Below are positions 43,893 through 54,869 of a DNA stretch of 64,000 nt, piece after piece (position 1 is the stretch's first letter; the number at the start of each line of letters is the position of its first letter). The translations under genes and the position numbers were made by a program. The notes under the pieces are model-generated. The model saw nothing but the letters and a program-made list of their open reading frames with translations, had not been told where the DNA came from and made no database searches. Source of the stretch: Lingula anatina (Eukaryota > Brachiopoda > Lingulata > Lingulida > Lingulidae). The DNA is taken from assembly GCF_001039355.2 (NCBI RefSeq), contig NW_019774958.1, positions 98,442 to 162,441 of the forward strand, given 5' to 3'.

Positions 43893-46800
43893 TTAAAAGC
43901 AGTGGTAACGGAAGACGCCCTTCTTCTTGTTGCGCCCCTTCCTGCCTTTCTTGTTGCCTTTCTTCTCCTTTGCTGTCTGGGGCGTTGCTGCCAACAGCAC
44001 GTCGGCTTTTGGATCCTTGCTCTCCACGTGGCCAAGTTTTGCAGATGCAACGTTTCCAGTGGTGTCCACGAGAACGGTGATTGGCATCTCCTCAGTAAGG
44101 CATGCATTGATAGGAGGCTGTAACAGACCAATGTGCAATAGTGTATACATTCCTTTACAAAAAAGTCCTATAGGATCCTATAAGATCCTATAGGATTCTA
44201 TAGAAAATTGGCCCAATCCTATAGGATCTTATTAGATCCTGTAGGACTTTTTCGTTAAGGTTTTGAGTATACAATTTACTGCTGGCCTGCTGATGCAAAA
44301 CCATGCCTCAGTATTTATTTACGCTTCTTAGATATTGGATTTGTTTAAGTCTAATTACTCCATGATTTAGAAAGATATTGCATATGATATTGAAATTAAT
44401 CCACTTTAATGATTCAACATTAAAATCACGAAGTACTGAATATCATTTGTACACGGCCTGTGTTATTCATATGCCAACCTCTTTCTTCTCTTCCTCCAGA
44501 ATGACTGTCTCAGGGACAACTGTGCTGTCTTTTGCTAAGTCTGCCTCAGCCTGAATGCTGGTGTCTTCAAGGATGGCATTGGGCTTCTCGTCCATGGAGA
44601 GGGCAATGTCCTCCAGTCTCTTGAGCATGGCCCCATCTCCTTCGTCGCCATCTTCCTTTGGAAATACCTTGATTAAAAGCTGTGTCTGAAAAATACACTA
44701 GCTTAATGCAAAATGTTACATGTACATGTACATTGTATAATCCATATTAATGATCTTCCTAATTTTATGGTTGTGCCTTATGCTTTCCAAATTCCAGTCC
44801 ATGATTTAGCAACAGACCAATGTACATGGTGCGGCTAGGTCGTGTTTAATACGTTGTCAACAATAAAACCAATAATATTGCGATATAACAAAGAAAGAAA
44901 GAGGAAATCAAAACATTTTTACGCAAAATGATATATCTATTTACAAACCTCCTTTTTCATCAAGGATTCCAGAACGTCTGCCTTTGGGGGATCCGTGCGA
45001 TCTTTATTTGCACGCACATCTTCTGTAACAGAGAAAGCGAAAAGACTGGTAACGGTTTACGAAATTTCAAAAACAAAGATGAAAACTGCAAACGAATTTT
45101 TTAACGATGTTTTATTTATTTACCTACTTATTTTATTTGAGTTATGTTATTTATTAAGAAGAAAAGAATGGACATGATCAGAAAAATATACAATGGTAGC
45201 AGGAACAGGACAGTTGAAAAGCTGACAATTTTTAAATACAAGAAAAGTGACATTTCTACTCGAATCATTTTTGCTGAAAAAAAGATTCACGGACCTTCCA
45301 TTTGACGAAGCTTTTCTTTCATCTGGTTTATCTCGTCTTCAAGGCATTTCAGGCGGGAAGTATCAGTCTGTAATAAGAACCAAGCTGTTTTCAATGCATA
45401 GAAAAAAATTCCGGCCAACAAACAATCTATTTCAATTGATGGAGATATCTGGTGTTAACAGATATATTGTACACGTTTGCAAGTTGCCCAAATATCATTA
45501 GATTTAAAATGAATAAAACCATGACAGATGAATGGACCGACAACAAACACAAAATGGAACCATTAACGAATCGTTTACCTTTTCTTCCTCGACGTGGACA
45601 GGTTTTGTACCGCTTTTGTCCCCTCCTGCAGGAGTATCTGCATCTAAAATGTAACATTTTTATTTAAGTTAACGAATAAGGGAAATGAGAAATAGCTGAA
45701 AATTAAAGTGAAACAGGCAAAAAGGTACACCGTTTCTATAAGAGTAGACATCAACATACAATGATCGATTACAGAATAACAGAATATNNNNNNNNNNNNN
45801 NNNNNNNNNNNNNNNNNNNNNNNNNNNNNNNNNNNNNNNNNNNNNNNNNNNNNNNNNNNNNNNNNNNNNNNNNNNNNNNNNNNNNNNNNNNNNNNNNNNN
45901 NNNNNNNNNNNNNNNNNNNNNNNNNNNNNNNNNNNNNNNNNNNNNNNNNNNNNNNNNNNNNNNNNNNNNNNNNNNNNNNNNNNNNNNNNNNNNTCCTATA
46001 GGATCTTATTAGATCCTGTAGGACTTTTTCGTTTAGGTTTTGAGTATACAATTTACTGCAGGCCTGCTGATGCAAAACCATGCCTCAGTATTTATTTACG
46101 CTTCTTAGATATTGGATTTGTTTAAGTCTAATTACTCCATGATTTAGAAAGATATTGCATATGATATTGAAATTAATCCACTTTAATGATTCAACATTAA
46201 AATCACGAAGTACTGAATATCATTTGTACACGGCCTGCGTTATTCATATGCCAACCTCTTTCTTCTCTTCCTCCAGAATGACTGTCTCAGGGACAACTGT
46301 GCTGTCTTTTGCTAAGTCTGCCTCAGCCTGAATGCTGGTGTCTTCAAGGATGGCATTGGGCTTCTCGTCCATGGAGAGGGCAATGTCCTCCAGTCTCTTG
46401 AGCATGGCCCCATCTCCTTCGTCGCCATCTTCCTTTGGAAATACCTTGATTAAAAGCTGTGTCTGAAAAATACACTAGCTTAATGCAAAATGTTACATGT
46501 ACATGTACATTGTATAATCCATATTAATGATCTTCCTAATTTTATGGTTGTGCCTTATGCTTTCCAAATTCCAGTCCATGATTTAGCAACAGACCAATGT
46601 ACATGGTGCGGCTAGGTCGTGTTTAATACGTTGTCAACAATAAAACCAATAATATTGCGATATAACAAAGAAAGAAAGAGGAAATCAAAACATTTTTACG
46701 CAAAATGATATATCTATTTACAAACCTCCTTTTTCATCAAGGATTCCAGAACGTCTGCCTTTGGGGGATCCGTGCGATCTTTATTTGCACGCACATCTTC

Positions 46801-48686
46801 TGTAACAGAGAAAGCGAAAAGACTGGTAACGGTTTACGAAATTTCAAAAACAAAGATGAAAACTGCAAACGAATTTTTTAACGATGTTTTATTTATTTAC
46901 CTACTTATTTTATTTGAGTTATGTTATTTATTAAGAAGAAAAGAATGGACATGATCAGAAAAATATACAATGGTAGCAGGAACAGGACAGTTGAAAAGCT
47001 GACAATTTTTAAATACAAGAAAAGTGACATTTCTACTCGAATCATTTTTGCTGAAAAAAAGATTCACGGACCTTCCATTTGACGAAGCTTTTCTTTCATC
47101 TGGTTTATCTCGTCTTCAAGGCATTTCAGGCGGGAAGTATCAGTCTGTAATAAGAACCAAGCTGTTTTCAATGCATAGAAAAAAATTCCGGCCAACAAAC
47201 AATCTATTTCAATTGATGGAGATATCTGGTGTTAACAGATATATTGTACACGTTTGCAAGTTGCCCAAATATCATTAGATTTAAAATGAATAAAACCATG
47301 ACAGATGAATGGACCGACAACAAACACAAAATGGAACCATTAACGAATCGTTTACCTTTTCTTCCTCGACGTGGACAGGTTTTGTACCGCTTTTGTCCCC
47401 TCCTGCAGGAGTATCTGCATCTAAAATGTAACATTTTTATTTAAGTTAACGAATAAGGGAAATGAGAAATAGCTGAAAATTAAAGTGAAACAGGCAAAAA
47501 GGTACACCGTTTCTATAAGAGTAGACATCAACATACAATGATCGATTACAGAATAACAGAATATGCTATAATCAGGACTTTTAAAATGCATGACAAAGAC
47601 AGATCAACAATTCAGCAAATAAACAACGGAATGTATTATTAAACGAAAACACACAATTCCAAATCTATCTGCTTCTTTATTATTACAAACCTCCTATTAT
47701 CCTGATCACGATAGGCCCTACTTCTTCATATGTATTGCCCAGTCCTGTCAAACCATCAGGTGGCTGAATATTGAGTTAAAATTCAATGCAAAACTGTGTA
47801 AACAATGTTACAATTTACTTAAAAGTAAATCTAATCGTAAAGGAGGGTCGTCGGATGGGGGGGGGGGGGGGGGGGAGTAGTCCAAAATCCTGCATTTCCC
47901 CCAAAAATTATCATTAAAACTGGACGCAGTTGTCAACACAAGAAATGGTTGGCCGTACATCAAATGGAAATCGACCGCAAGGATTACATTATATAGGCAT
48001 ATTTATTAAAGAACAGAAGGCCCTTACCTTTGCCCCCAGAAGTCCATTGAGTCTGTCAATTTCATCATGTTGACGAGATATGGTCAACATCAGTCCAGCA
48101 ACACGATTCACCATTGCTTCTTTCTCCCATTTCAGCAGCTTTTTGTCCTCTTTCTCGTGTTGAAATTCTTTTTCTAATTGAGCCATTCTGATGGACAATT
48201 TGTCCATCCTTTCCGCGTTTATCTGGCGTTCGCTGCCCAAGAAATCTGAGAAAAGAATAAGTCGGTTTATACAGCAGCATAAGAGTACGGTCCCAGAACA
48301 GTCGCCGAGTCATTTCATTTCTTTAACTGTATAAAGTTTGACATCATGACAATAGAAAATCACTGTTTGGATTAAATAAATCGCTATTTATACTTGGTAC
48401 AGTTATTTTGACGTTTTCCAAAATCTTTCTTTTTTTCCGTATTCAAGTTCAATCATCGGTTTGCTATTTATCCATTAAATGATATCATTTATTAGCGAAA
48501 TATTAATCAAATATACTAAACTGATATTGAGGGTCAAGAAAAGAATATCTTCCAGAGAAAATTACCGCCTACAGTTCACCCCAACTACCAATAGCTTCTT
48601 CTTCAAACCTTTGACAGAGTTGAAATGAATCACACACATACACACGCACGCACACACGCACGCGCGCGCACACACACACACACACG

Positions 48687-48718
<32 letters not shown>

Positions 48719-49057
48719 ATAAATAAATAAACAAATAAATAAATAACTGTGAATCTATCCTTACACCGGAATGTTTGAACAATTTTTTAAAAATTACTTA
48801 CCGATACGTTTCTCCAAATCCGCTATTTTGGAAGTAGTTAAATTTGTTATAGTATCTGCACATACGACAGCCTCTTTGGTGTTCTGGAGGGCGCTTTTGT
48901 TCGTGTTCACTTTATTTAACACTTCATCCATTTGGCATTTCAATACCATAAGGTGGTGGTTAATTTTTGCACGTTCTAGTTCATTCGAAACCTCGATAGC
49001 TCCTTTCTTCCGAATCTTAAATAGACCCAAAATTGGCAAATCGTCACAGTTTAACAT
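43893..49057 (-). CDS. Unrecognised coiled-coil protein with lysine-rich tail, 8 exons, 396 aa
   Basis: I do not recognise a family. Exons: 48802-49057, 48028-48245, 47691-47763, 47356-47420, 47072-47144, 46726-46799, 46256-46462, 43893-44117. All are GT..AG, in phase, total 1191 nt. The four middle exons also occur as a second copy (45579-45643, 45295-45367, 44949-45022, 44479-44685) on the far side of the N run; I treat that as an assembly duplicate. Residues about 25-155 are strongly heptad-like (NHHLMVLKCQMDEVLNKV; RMAQLEKEFQHEKEDKKLL; RQHDEIDRLNGLL). A short helical stretch follows at LKCLEDEINQMKEKLRQMEE. The middle is acidic, and residues about 372-389 are KEKKGNKKGRKGRNKKKG. No signal peptide or membrane segment. 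An in-frame TAA precedes the ATG. A cytoskeletal, ciliary or scaffold role is only a guess. Confidence 0.75.
44157..44250. repeat. Palindromic hairpin built from TCCTATAGGATC units
   Basis: AAAAAGTCCTATAGGATCCT at the left mirrors AGATCCTGTAGGACTTTTT at the right, with tataggatt..aatcctata inside. The right contig edge after the N run (45994) starts in the middle of this hairpin. Confidence 0.8.
44217..45787. repeat. 1571-bp block duplicated at 45994-47564 across the N gap
   Basis: The two blocks are almost identical at a constant offset of 1777 bases and abut the 206-base N run. The right copy continues into unique sequence containing the next upstream exon (47691), the left copy into the terminal exon (43893). 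This is the pattern of two overlapping contigs scaffolded without merging. Confidence 0.9.
45788..45993. other. Assembly gap, 206 N
   Basis: Open frames crossing it (shown as X residues) are meaningless. Confidence 1.
47857..47875. repeat. Poly-G run
   Basis: Nineteen consecutive G in an intron of the coiled-coil gene. Confidence 0.9.
48633..48720. repeat. (CA)n microsatellite with CG interruptions
   Basis: cacacacgca-type run followed by (AAAT)-like repeats to about 48750, in the intron before the first coding exon of the coiled-coil gene. Confidence 0.9.
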
Positions 49058-49384
49058 TGGGTTTTATTCCCTAGAATTAGGTTGTCTGTTTTTCTGATAA
49101 GATTTTTATGATAATATGCACCCGCTACCCCATTACTGCTACCCCTATTTTTTTTTACATGTTTATGTCAACGAGTATGTAGTTGCCCCAATGTGTAAGT
49201 CGATTTTTTGTATTTCAACGTGTATCCCGTTCTCTCCAAGTTCTCCGAAATAATTATGTATTTACATTAAATGAGTTATGTAATTAAGAAAGTACCGAGA
49301 GTATTTTACTCGGATATGTAGAGGGCAATAGTAAATCAAATCCATTCTGCATGATGTTTAGAGATTTATATGCACACCAGCTCG

Positions 49385-49654
49385 CAGTGGCGGATTTAGT
49401 GGGATGTCAGGGAGGCCTGACCCGCCCCCTTCGATTTCTGAAAAAATCACACTAATATTTCCCCCTTGAAATTAGAATTTTGACCAGGTAAATCACAGAT
49501 CTAAACCATACAAAATGGCACCGTTCGCGTACTAAAATACAAAAAAAAAAAAAAAAAAAATTCGGGCCCTTTTAATCCCACGCCAGGAGGGTGTCGACTT
49601 CCCATCCTCGGACCCCCCCCCTACAATCTTCAAATAATCCTGGAACCGCTCCTG
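49385..49654. mobile_element. Diverged CAGGGGCGGAT-type element with AGCTCG target repeat
   Basis: Starts CAGTGGCGGATTTAG and ends AACCGCTCCTG, flanked by AGCTCG on each side. It is longer than the other copies and includes an A18-like run, so it may be a related family. Lies between the coiled-coil gene and its putative first exon. Confidence 0.55.
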
Positions 49655-49880
49655 AGCTCGAATAATTCTGTATCTTTGTGGGCAGTCCCATTATACGATA
49701 AATTCTTGGTCTTCCCGATTATATTCAATTATACCCTAAACAATTTATGTTCAGTAAATCAAATCGCATTTAAAGCATAGACAGAAGAAAAATGAGTAAT
49801 ACATTTCATCATATTTTTACATATGTTCGTATCTTACACTAAAAATATTTTGGTGAAAGAGAGCCAAAAAAATTACTCAC

Positions 49881-50040
49881 CCATTGTCACGTATTCGGAA
49901 ATTCTAAATTACTTTGGTAACGTGGTGATTGTGCTTATCAAGACAAGCCACGTTCATTATGGCGTCACGTTTTCTCACGTCATTTTGTAATGAAATGGCG
50001 GCTTCGATTATGACGTCAACATTTAGAAGAGCGCTCTTTT
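49881..50040 (-). promoter_or_regulatory. Probable first exon and CRE-type promoter of the coiled-coil gene
   Basis: Reading minus, a strong donor GTGAGT has its exon edge at 49881. Just upstream is a full CRE palindrome TGACGTCA (50011-50018), with GCGTCACG and CACGTCAT nearby and an AATGGCGGC stretch. A splice from here to the acceptor just before the ATG at 49057 would make a non-coding first exon. Motif-based. Confidence 0.35.
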
Positions 50041-51035
50041 TGCTGTACAACTGATACTTTTTAAGTTATTATCGTTTTATTATTTCTGCTGAAATGTTAT
50101 ATAGTAACGTGGGTGTCCATTTTATCCCATAGAATTTTATATACGATTTCATAAAACTATTTTCAATATCATTCATTATTAATTTCTAGCTTGATGAATG
50201 CTCCATGTAAAATACTTTAAAAATAAATCATTAGAATAAGGCCTTTGAAAACTTATGTTATGAATGAGAATAATTTTACTTCATATTATCTATGTTCTTT
50301 TCTGTTAATTATGTATTTGATACTGTGTATACCCAAATCTAACGCTACTGTATACGCTTCATTGTTGATATGAAAATGAATGGTATCCTTAAAAAAAGTC
50401 ATCATTACAGCTGCTGTTGGAAAAGCCCATCGTTATAAATTTCAGCGAGGAATTCAGATGATTAATTTCTTTTAATTCAACTTATTTATAGATAGTGCAA
50501 GAATATAAATATCTGTTGTTGATATTGACTTGAGCTGTGCAAGCTGGTCCGCTCTTGGTCAGGTTTATAAAAATAACGGAATTGAAAGTGATAACTTCGG
50601 GAATAATAGGCAATGTCCATGGTGTGTATTGGAACAATTTTATTAATTGGCTGGAATATTACTAAAAATAAAAAACTAAAAATAATGAACTTCCGCAAAA
50701 GACATAAGGAAGTTTTATCCTATTTTATAAGCCGGGTGACACCGCGAAAATAACCTCAAGCTTTTTATTGCGTTATATTAAATAAACATTCTATATATTT
50801 TCTAAAACGTTAGCTTTCCGATTAGTTGCAAATATTCTTTTTCTACGAAACTAGATCGATTGGAGAATGCAAGGTGGTGCCTCGAGCGACAGTAACGAAG
50901 GTTTAAAATTTAGCTTATCTACGTTTCTTTGTGTCGTAACGGATAAATCTAGTAAACATTTTCCCGCTCGCTAACTTTTGATAAAATCTGAAAAAATGTT
51001 TAATGGACCTACATTTTGAAAATCATTAATTATTT

Positions 51036-51203
51036 CAGGCCCGTAGCCAGGGGGGTTCGGGGGGTTCGAAAGAACCCCCCTTTTTGCTGGAAAAAGGTCC
51101 ACTCTGGATAAAATTTGACAGAGGTACATGGGGATTTTATGGTAAAAGGTCCACTTTTTCAGGAAAAGACCCCAACCCTTTGTAATTGCTGGCTACGGGC
51201 CTG
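51036..51203. mobile_element. MITE-like element, CAGGCCCGTAGCC family, best copy
   Basis: Perfect 15-base terminal inverted repeats CAGGCCCGTAGCCAG / CTGGCTACGGGCCTG enclose 168 bases with G-rich and C-rich inner arms. It has no coding capacity. A clear target duplication is not obvious, so the superfamily is left open. Confidence 0.75.
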
Positions 51204-52620
51204 TATAATTTTTCGTAACGTGTGGTGGCGTCGACCTACTCCTCTGAGATACCGTCAACCGAAGATGTTTGTCTAAATGCACAATTTATTCTTTAGCCAA
51301 CGACGTTTGTTTCAGGCCTTAGTATGTAATCACACTGGCGGAGCAAGGATTATGCAAAGGGATGGGGGTCGATAAACATTCATATCTCGTTTTGCTCTGG
51401 ACAGTGTTACTGTTATGTGTAGGGAAAAGGAAATTAAGGAAATACGCTTTCTCACTTATTTATTTTTGGGATGGGAGACGGGGCAATAAAAGGAGCAGAT
51501 TGAGCAAGACAGAGGTTCTCCGTATATGAAAAAGTAAGCAATTTTACTTTTACTGATTTTTCTGAGAAAAAAAAAAGAAAAAAAACGGCATGTTATTTGC
51601 CGATTGACCCAGTCAACGAGTGGGAAGTTGGTTTTATTTCTTGTATGTAACAATTTGAACAGTATTCAAATTGACAAATTTTTCTAAATACATTACATAA
51701 CTGAAAGTACATAAAGAACTGCTCATACATGTACATGTTGTAACTGAATATTAACTATGATCCGACATCAGTACGAACACATGAATAACATTTACAATTG
51801 AAAAACAAAGTTAAGCTAAAGTATAATAAAATACGTTATTCTACTACGATATAATATTGGCTGAGAATACAAGTACAATCGAAACCTACAATAGTTTCCT
51901 ATTAAAATGCTATCCCAGAAAAATAGTTAAACTGAAAATTGTCCATAACCACACGGGTCTGTTGGCAACAAGGACTCGATTACGCAAAACATCCACCTTC
52001 TAAAATGTAGATATTTAGGAACGAACATGTCAGACCTCAACTGAACATACTTGCAAGCTAAACTAAGCTATAATAATCGATAATTACTTTTCTCAATAGT
52101 AAATTTAGTAGAGCCTGTTATCAACCCCCTCACTGCCTCCTACGCTTATAGCCAAAAAAGAAGCACAAAAGTGTCTGGCAGTAAATATACTTACTGAATG
52201 GTCCCTTTACATCATATTTCATTTATATACAACAAGTAAAGAATAAAGCAAGCTTGCTTTGAAAAACAATCTCAAATTATAACTGTCCACATCAAATTTC
52301 GACTATCAAAACTGCCAAAAGGAACTTGTGATGATGTAGTCATTTGTCAACAGAACACTTGAGAAAATCGTAATGTTAGTAAGCTGTTATCCTCTCTTGA
52401 AGAATGACTGTGTGCACCCAGCATCCTTCAAGGAGAGCATGCACCGTGTATAACCTGTAACGCAATGATTCTCCCCAATGCTAAACCATTTCATTACAGA
52501 TTTTACACAAGCTTTCTGTGTAAAAACTCTTCAAGTAAAAATATTTACTTGAAGTGAGATTTTACAAAGATGGTTTGCAGCGACAACTCCTGGTGCGACG
52601 ACAGCACCAGAAGGCGACGT

Positions 52621-52657
52621 GTAGGGTTACGGTTAGGGTTATGGCGAGGGTTAGGTG
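52621..52657 (+). repeat. Short degenerate (TTAGGG) interstitial telomere-like tract
   Basis: gtagggttacggttagggtt followed by atggcgagggttaggtgg: about six degenerate units in 37 bases. Confidence 0.6.
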
Positions 52658-52920
52658 GTGATCTTCTCAAAGGCTATGTTGACAAATTTTACGCCATCAG
52701 AAGTACATGTATTTTTTGAAATCCTCATTTTCACTGGATCAATAAAAACGCGGACAATTACAACTGAGTAAGACTAATGGTCTTATGACCATTTCTAATG
52801 TGCTGTAGGCATCTTGATGTTTCAGAATATAATTGTAGTAACAAATTGTGCAAATCAAGCAATCTTAATTCTAATTAAAATGACCATATTTCTTCAAACA
52901 AGTGAACAAATAGAACTAAT

Positions 52921-53228
52921 TCATCCTCGAACAACCGCAATAAAATGTATTTTGAACAAAACAAAAAAACTCAATGCCTTTGAAATTATTTGCAAGAACA
53001 AATTTTGTAGAGTGGCAGTAACACTTTCAACATAGATGTACAGAAGCGAATGTGCATTGTGCAGGTCTGAAATCCATGACCCGAAATCTCTAGAATTCTC
53101 AGCTGTGGAAAATTTTTGGTATGAGATGCATTTCTTTATTTGCTCAGTTTTTTTAGCTCCTTGAATTTGTTTGCAGATCAAGCCGTTTCCTCCAAAATCA
53201 AGATTGCGAATTCCGCCGCACCAAATCC
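52921..53228 (-). other. Isolated open exon-like segment, unknown
   Basis: Reading minus from an acceptor-like tttattgcag at about 53229, one frame stays open for about 100 codons to a stop at 52921. It starts IWCGGIRNLDFGGNGLICKQ and goes on through WISDLHNAHSLLYIY. It could be a terminal exon of an undetected minus-strand gene, or chance. No partner exon was found to its right. Confidence 0.25.
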
Positions 53229-53799
53229 TGCAATAAATTTATAAACTAAATAAACTAAGTAAACTAATATCAAGCAAAGTTTAAACTTATAACATCATTG
53301 CAGTTGCTATGTTTCTGTATTAAAGGGGTAATGGGGTAATTTTCATGGGCGATATTTCGAAAAACCTCGGTATATAGATAGATACATACCATTTACTATT
53401 ATTTTGGTAATGTGGATTCCTTGCAAGTTATCAGGAAAAAAAGCACTCGTCAGCTGACGTCTGAAGCATCAAGACTTGAACAGCACTGCGTTACTTGGAA
53501 TATAGAGGCACAGTGTAGCCTGAAATTGAAATTATTATCTTTATTATCGTCAAAAAGATGGAGGGCATTGGGATGCTTGAAACAAATTATCAAGTTTATG
53601 CGTTTTGAAAGTCAGTAAACACGACAGGGCAAGCAAAGGACATTCGTTACAGCATGAAAGCACTGTCAACAGCACCTTAAATGAATATACAGCTCCTTGG
53701 GTAAATGTTTATAACAACTTACTTCCAAAACGTTCGTTTTCAAACAACTTCTTTCAAACCTTTGTTTCAGAAAAGCGTCTTGCCTTGAATTAGTGTGAC

Positions 53800-54570
53800 A
53801 AACAGCTCCAGGAACACCGTCTGCTTCTACAATTTCTCTTGGGCACCATGTGGAAAGCGAGCCTTTGCGTGAAAAGCATTTTTTCACGGGGTTTGGTTAA
53901 GAGTCGGCATTATCCTTCTCTGAGCATCATATCTGTAAGGCCTCTGATGCGGGTAGCGGGTAAATTCAAATTGTATTCCGTAGTTTAGGCGGGTGTGGAG
54001 GGAAATGCTTGAACCGTACACGTACCAAAGTATGGACACTTAGTAAGTGGAGGGAAATAAGACAAGATAGCAAGATTATTTTCATCGTGGATGCATTCAT
54101 TTTAATGTTTAGCTTGGAAACTGTTCCATATGCAGAATATGAAGCATTTCAGCATTGGGGAAAGATTATCGCTTTCTAAGAATATATTTCAAAGGATACC
54201 TAGTTATTTGCTTTCCCGACAACTTGCATTGAAACATTTCCCATCCCAATGGTGTGGCAAGGGCTGGATAAAGGAGTACCGTCTGCTTCAGTAGCTTCCT
54301 TTAGTACCATGTGAAGGCAGACATTCCTAGGAGTGTGCCATGAAAAACGGTGCGTACTGGGGGTTTGGTCAAGAGTTGGAATGGTTCTTTCTTGTGATCC
54401 ACTTATGTAAATCTTCTGCTTTTGTTAGCCTAAAATTTTGAATTAATTGAATTAGAATGCTTGTAACGTACGCGTGTAATAAGTATGGACAGCTCGTGAG
54501 TGCGTTAATGCTTGGGATATATAAAGCCAAGCAAGCAAGAATATTTTCGTCATAAAATATTTTCAATCCT
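53800..54570. repeat. Two diverged relatives of the 54.87-56.11 kb array
   Basis: Blocks at about 53805-54110 and 54250-54560 share in order accgtctgcttc, caccatgtg/accatgtga, gggtttggt.aagagt, cgtac.cgt, aagtatggaca and aagcaagaatatttt / agcaagattatttt, a spacing of about 460 bases. Read minus, both contain EADG[VT]P followed closely by CHT. Confidence 0.55.
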
Positions 54571-54816
54571 TAGGATGGATACCCCCCCCCCAAAAAAAAT
54601 AAATAAATAAAATAAAACACAGTAATAATGAGCTTCTAAAAATTGTCAACTCATAGACGTTTTCAAGCATTAAACTTTGTTTCATATATTTTCCATTGGT
54701 GGATGATATGATCCAGTTTATTTAATATGCTTGTATTTCTACAAGAATGTTACCTACACCTTTTTGTAGTCAAAAGCTAATGAGATGTCATCTCGTTACC
54801 AATGTTAGCATGAAAG

Positions 54817-54833
54817 TCCCCCCCCCCCCCCCC
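54817..54833. repeat. Poly-C run
   Basis: Seventeen consecutive C immediately left of the tandem array. Confidence 0.9.
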
Positions 54834-54869
54834 ATTTCACCGTCTAAACCCCACCCTATGACACTTACT

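Larger units (their letters stand above)
50041..52900. other. Gene-poor AT-rich stretch
   Basis: No exon recognised. Contains the direct-repeat arm 50730-51025, the MITE 51036-51203, and the telomere-like motif at 52621-52657. Confidence 0.5.

Noticed and set aside
43862-44131. Alternative minus frame ending in LTLRVVEEA
   Set aside because: The exon phase from 44479 selects the overlapping frame that ends VFRYHCF at 43893.
44479-45643. Real internal exon duplication in the coiled-coil gene
   Set aside because: Near-identity including introns, constant offset and abutment to the N run point to an assembly duplicate.
45644-46081. Frames spanning the N run
   Set aside because: Unknown bases cannot support a coding call.
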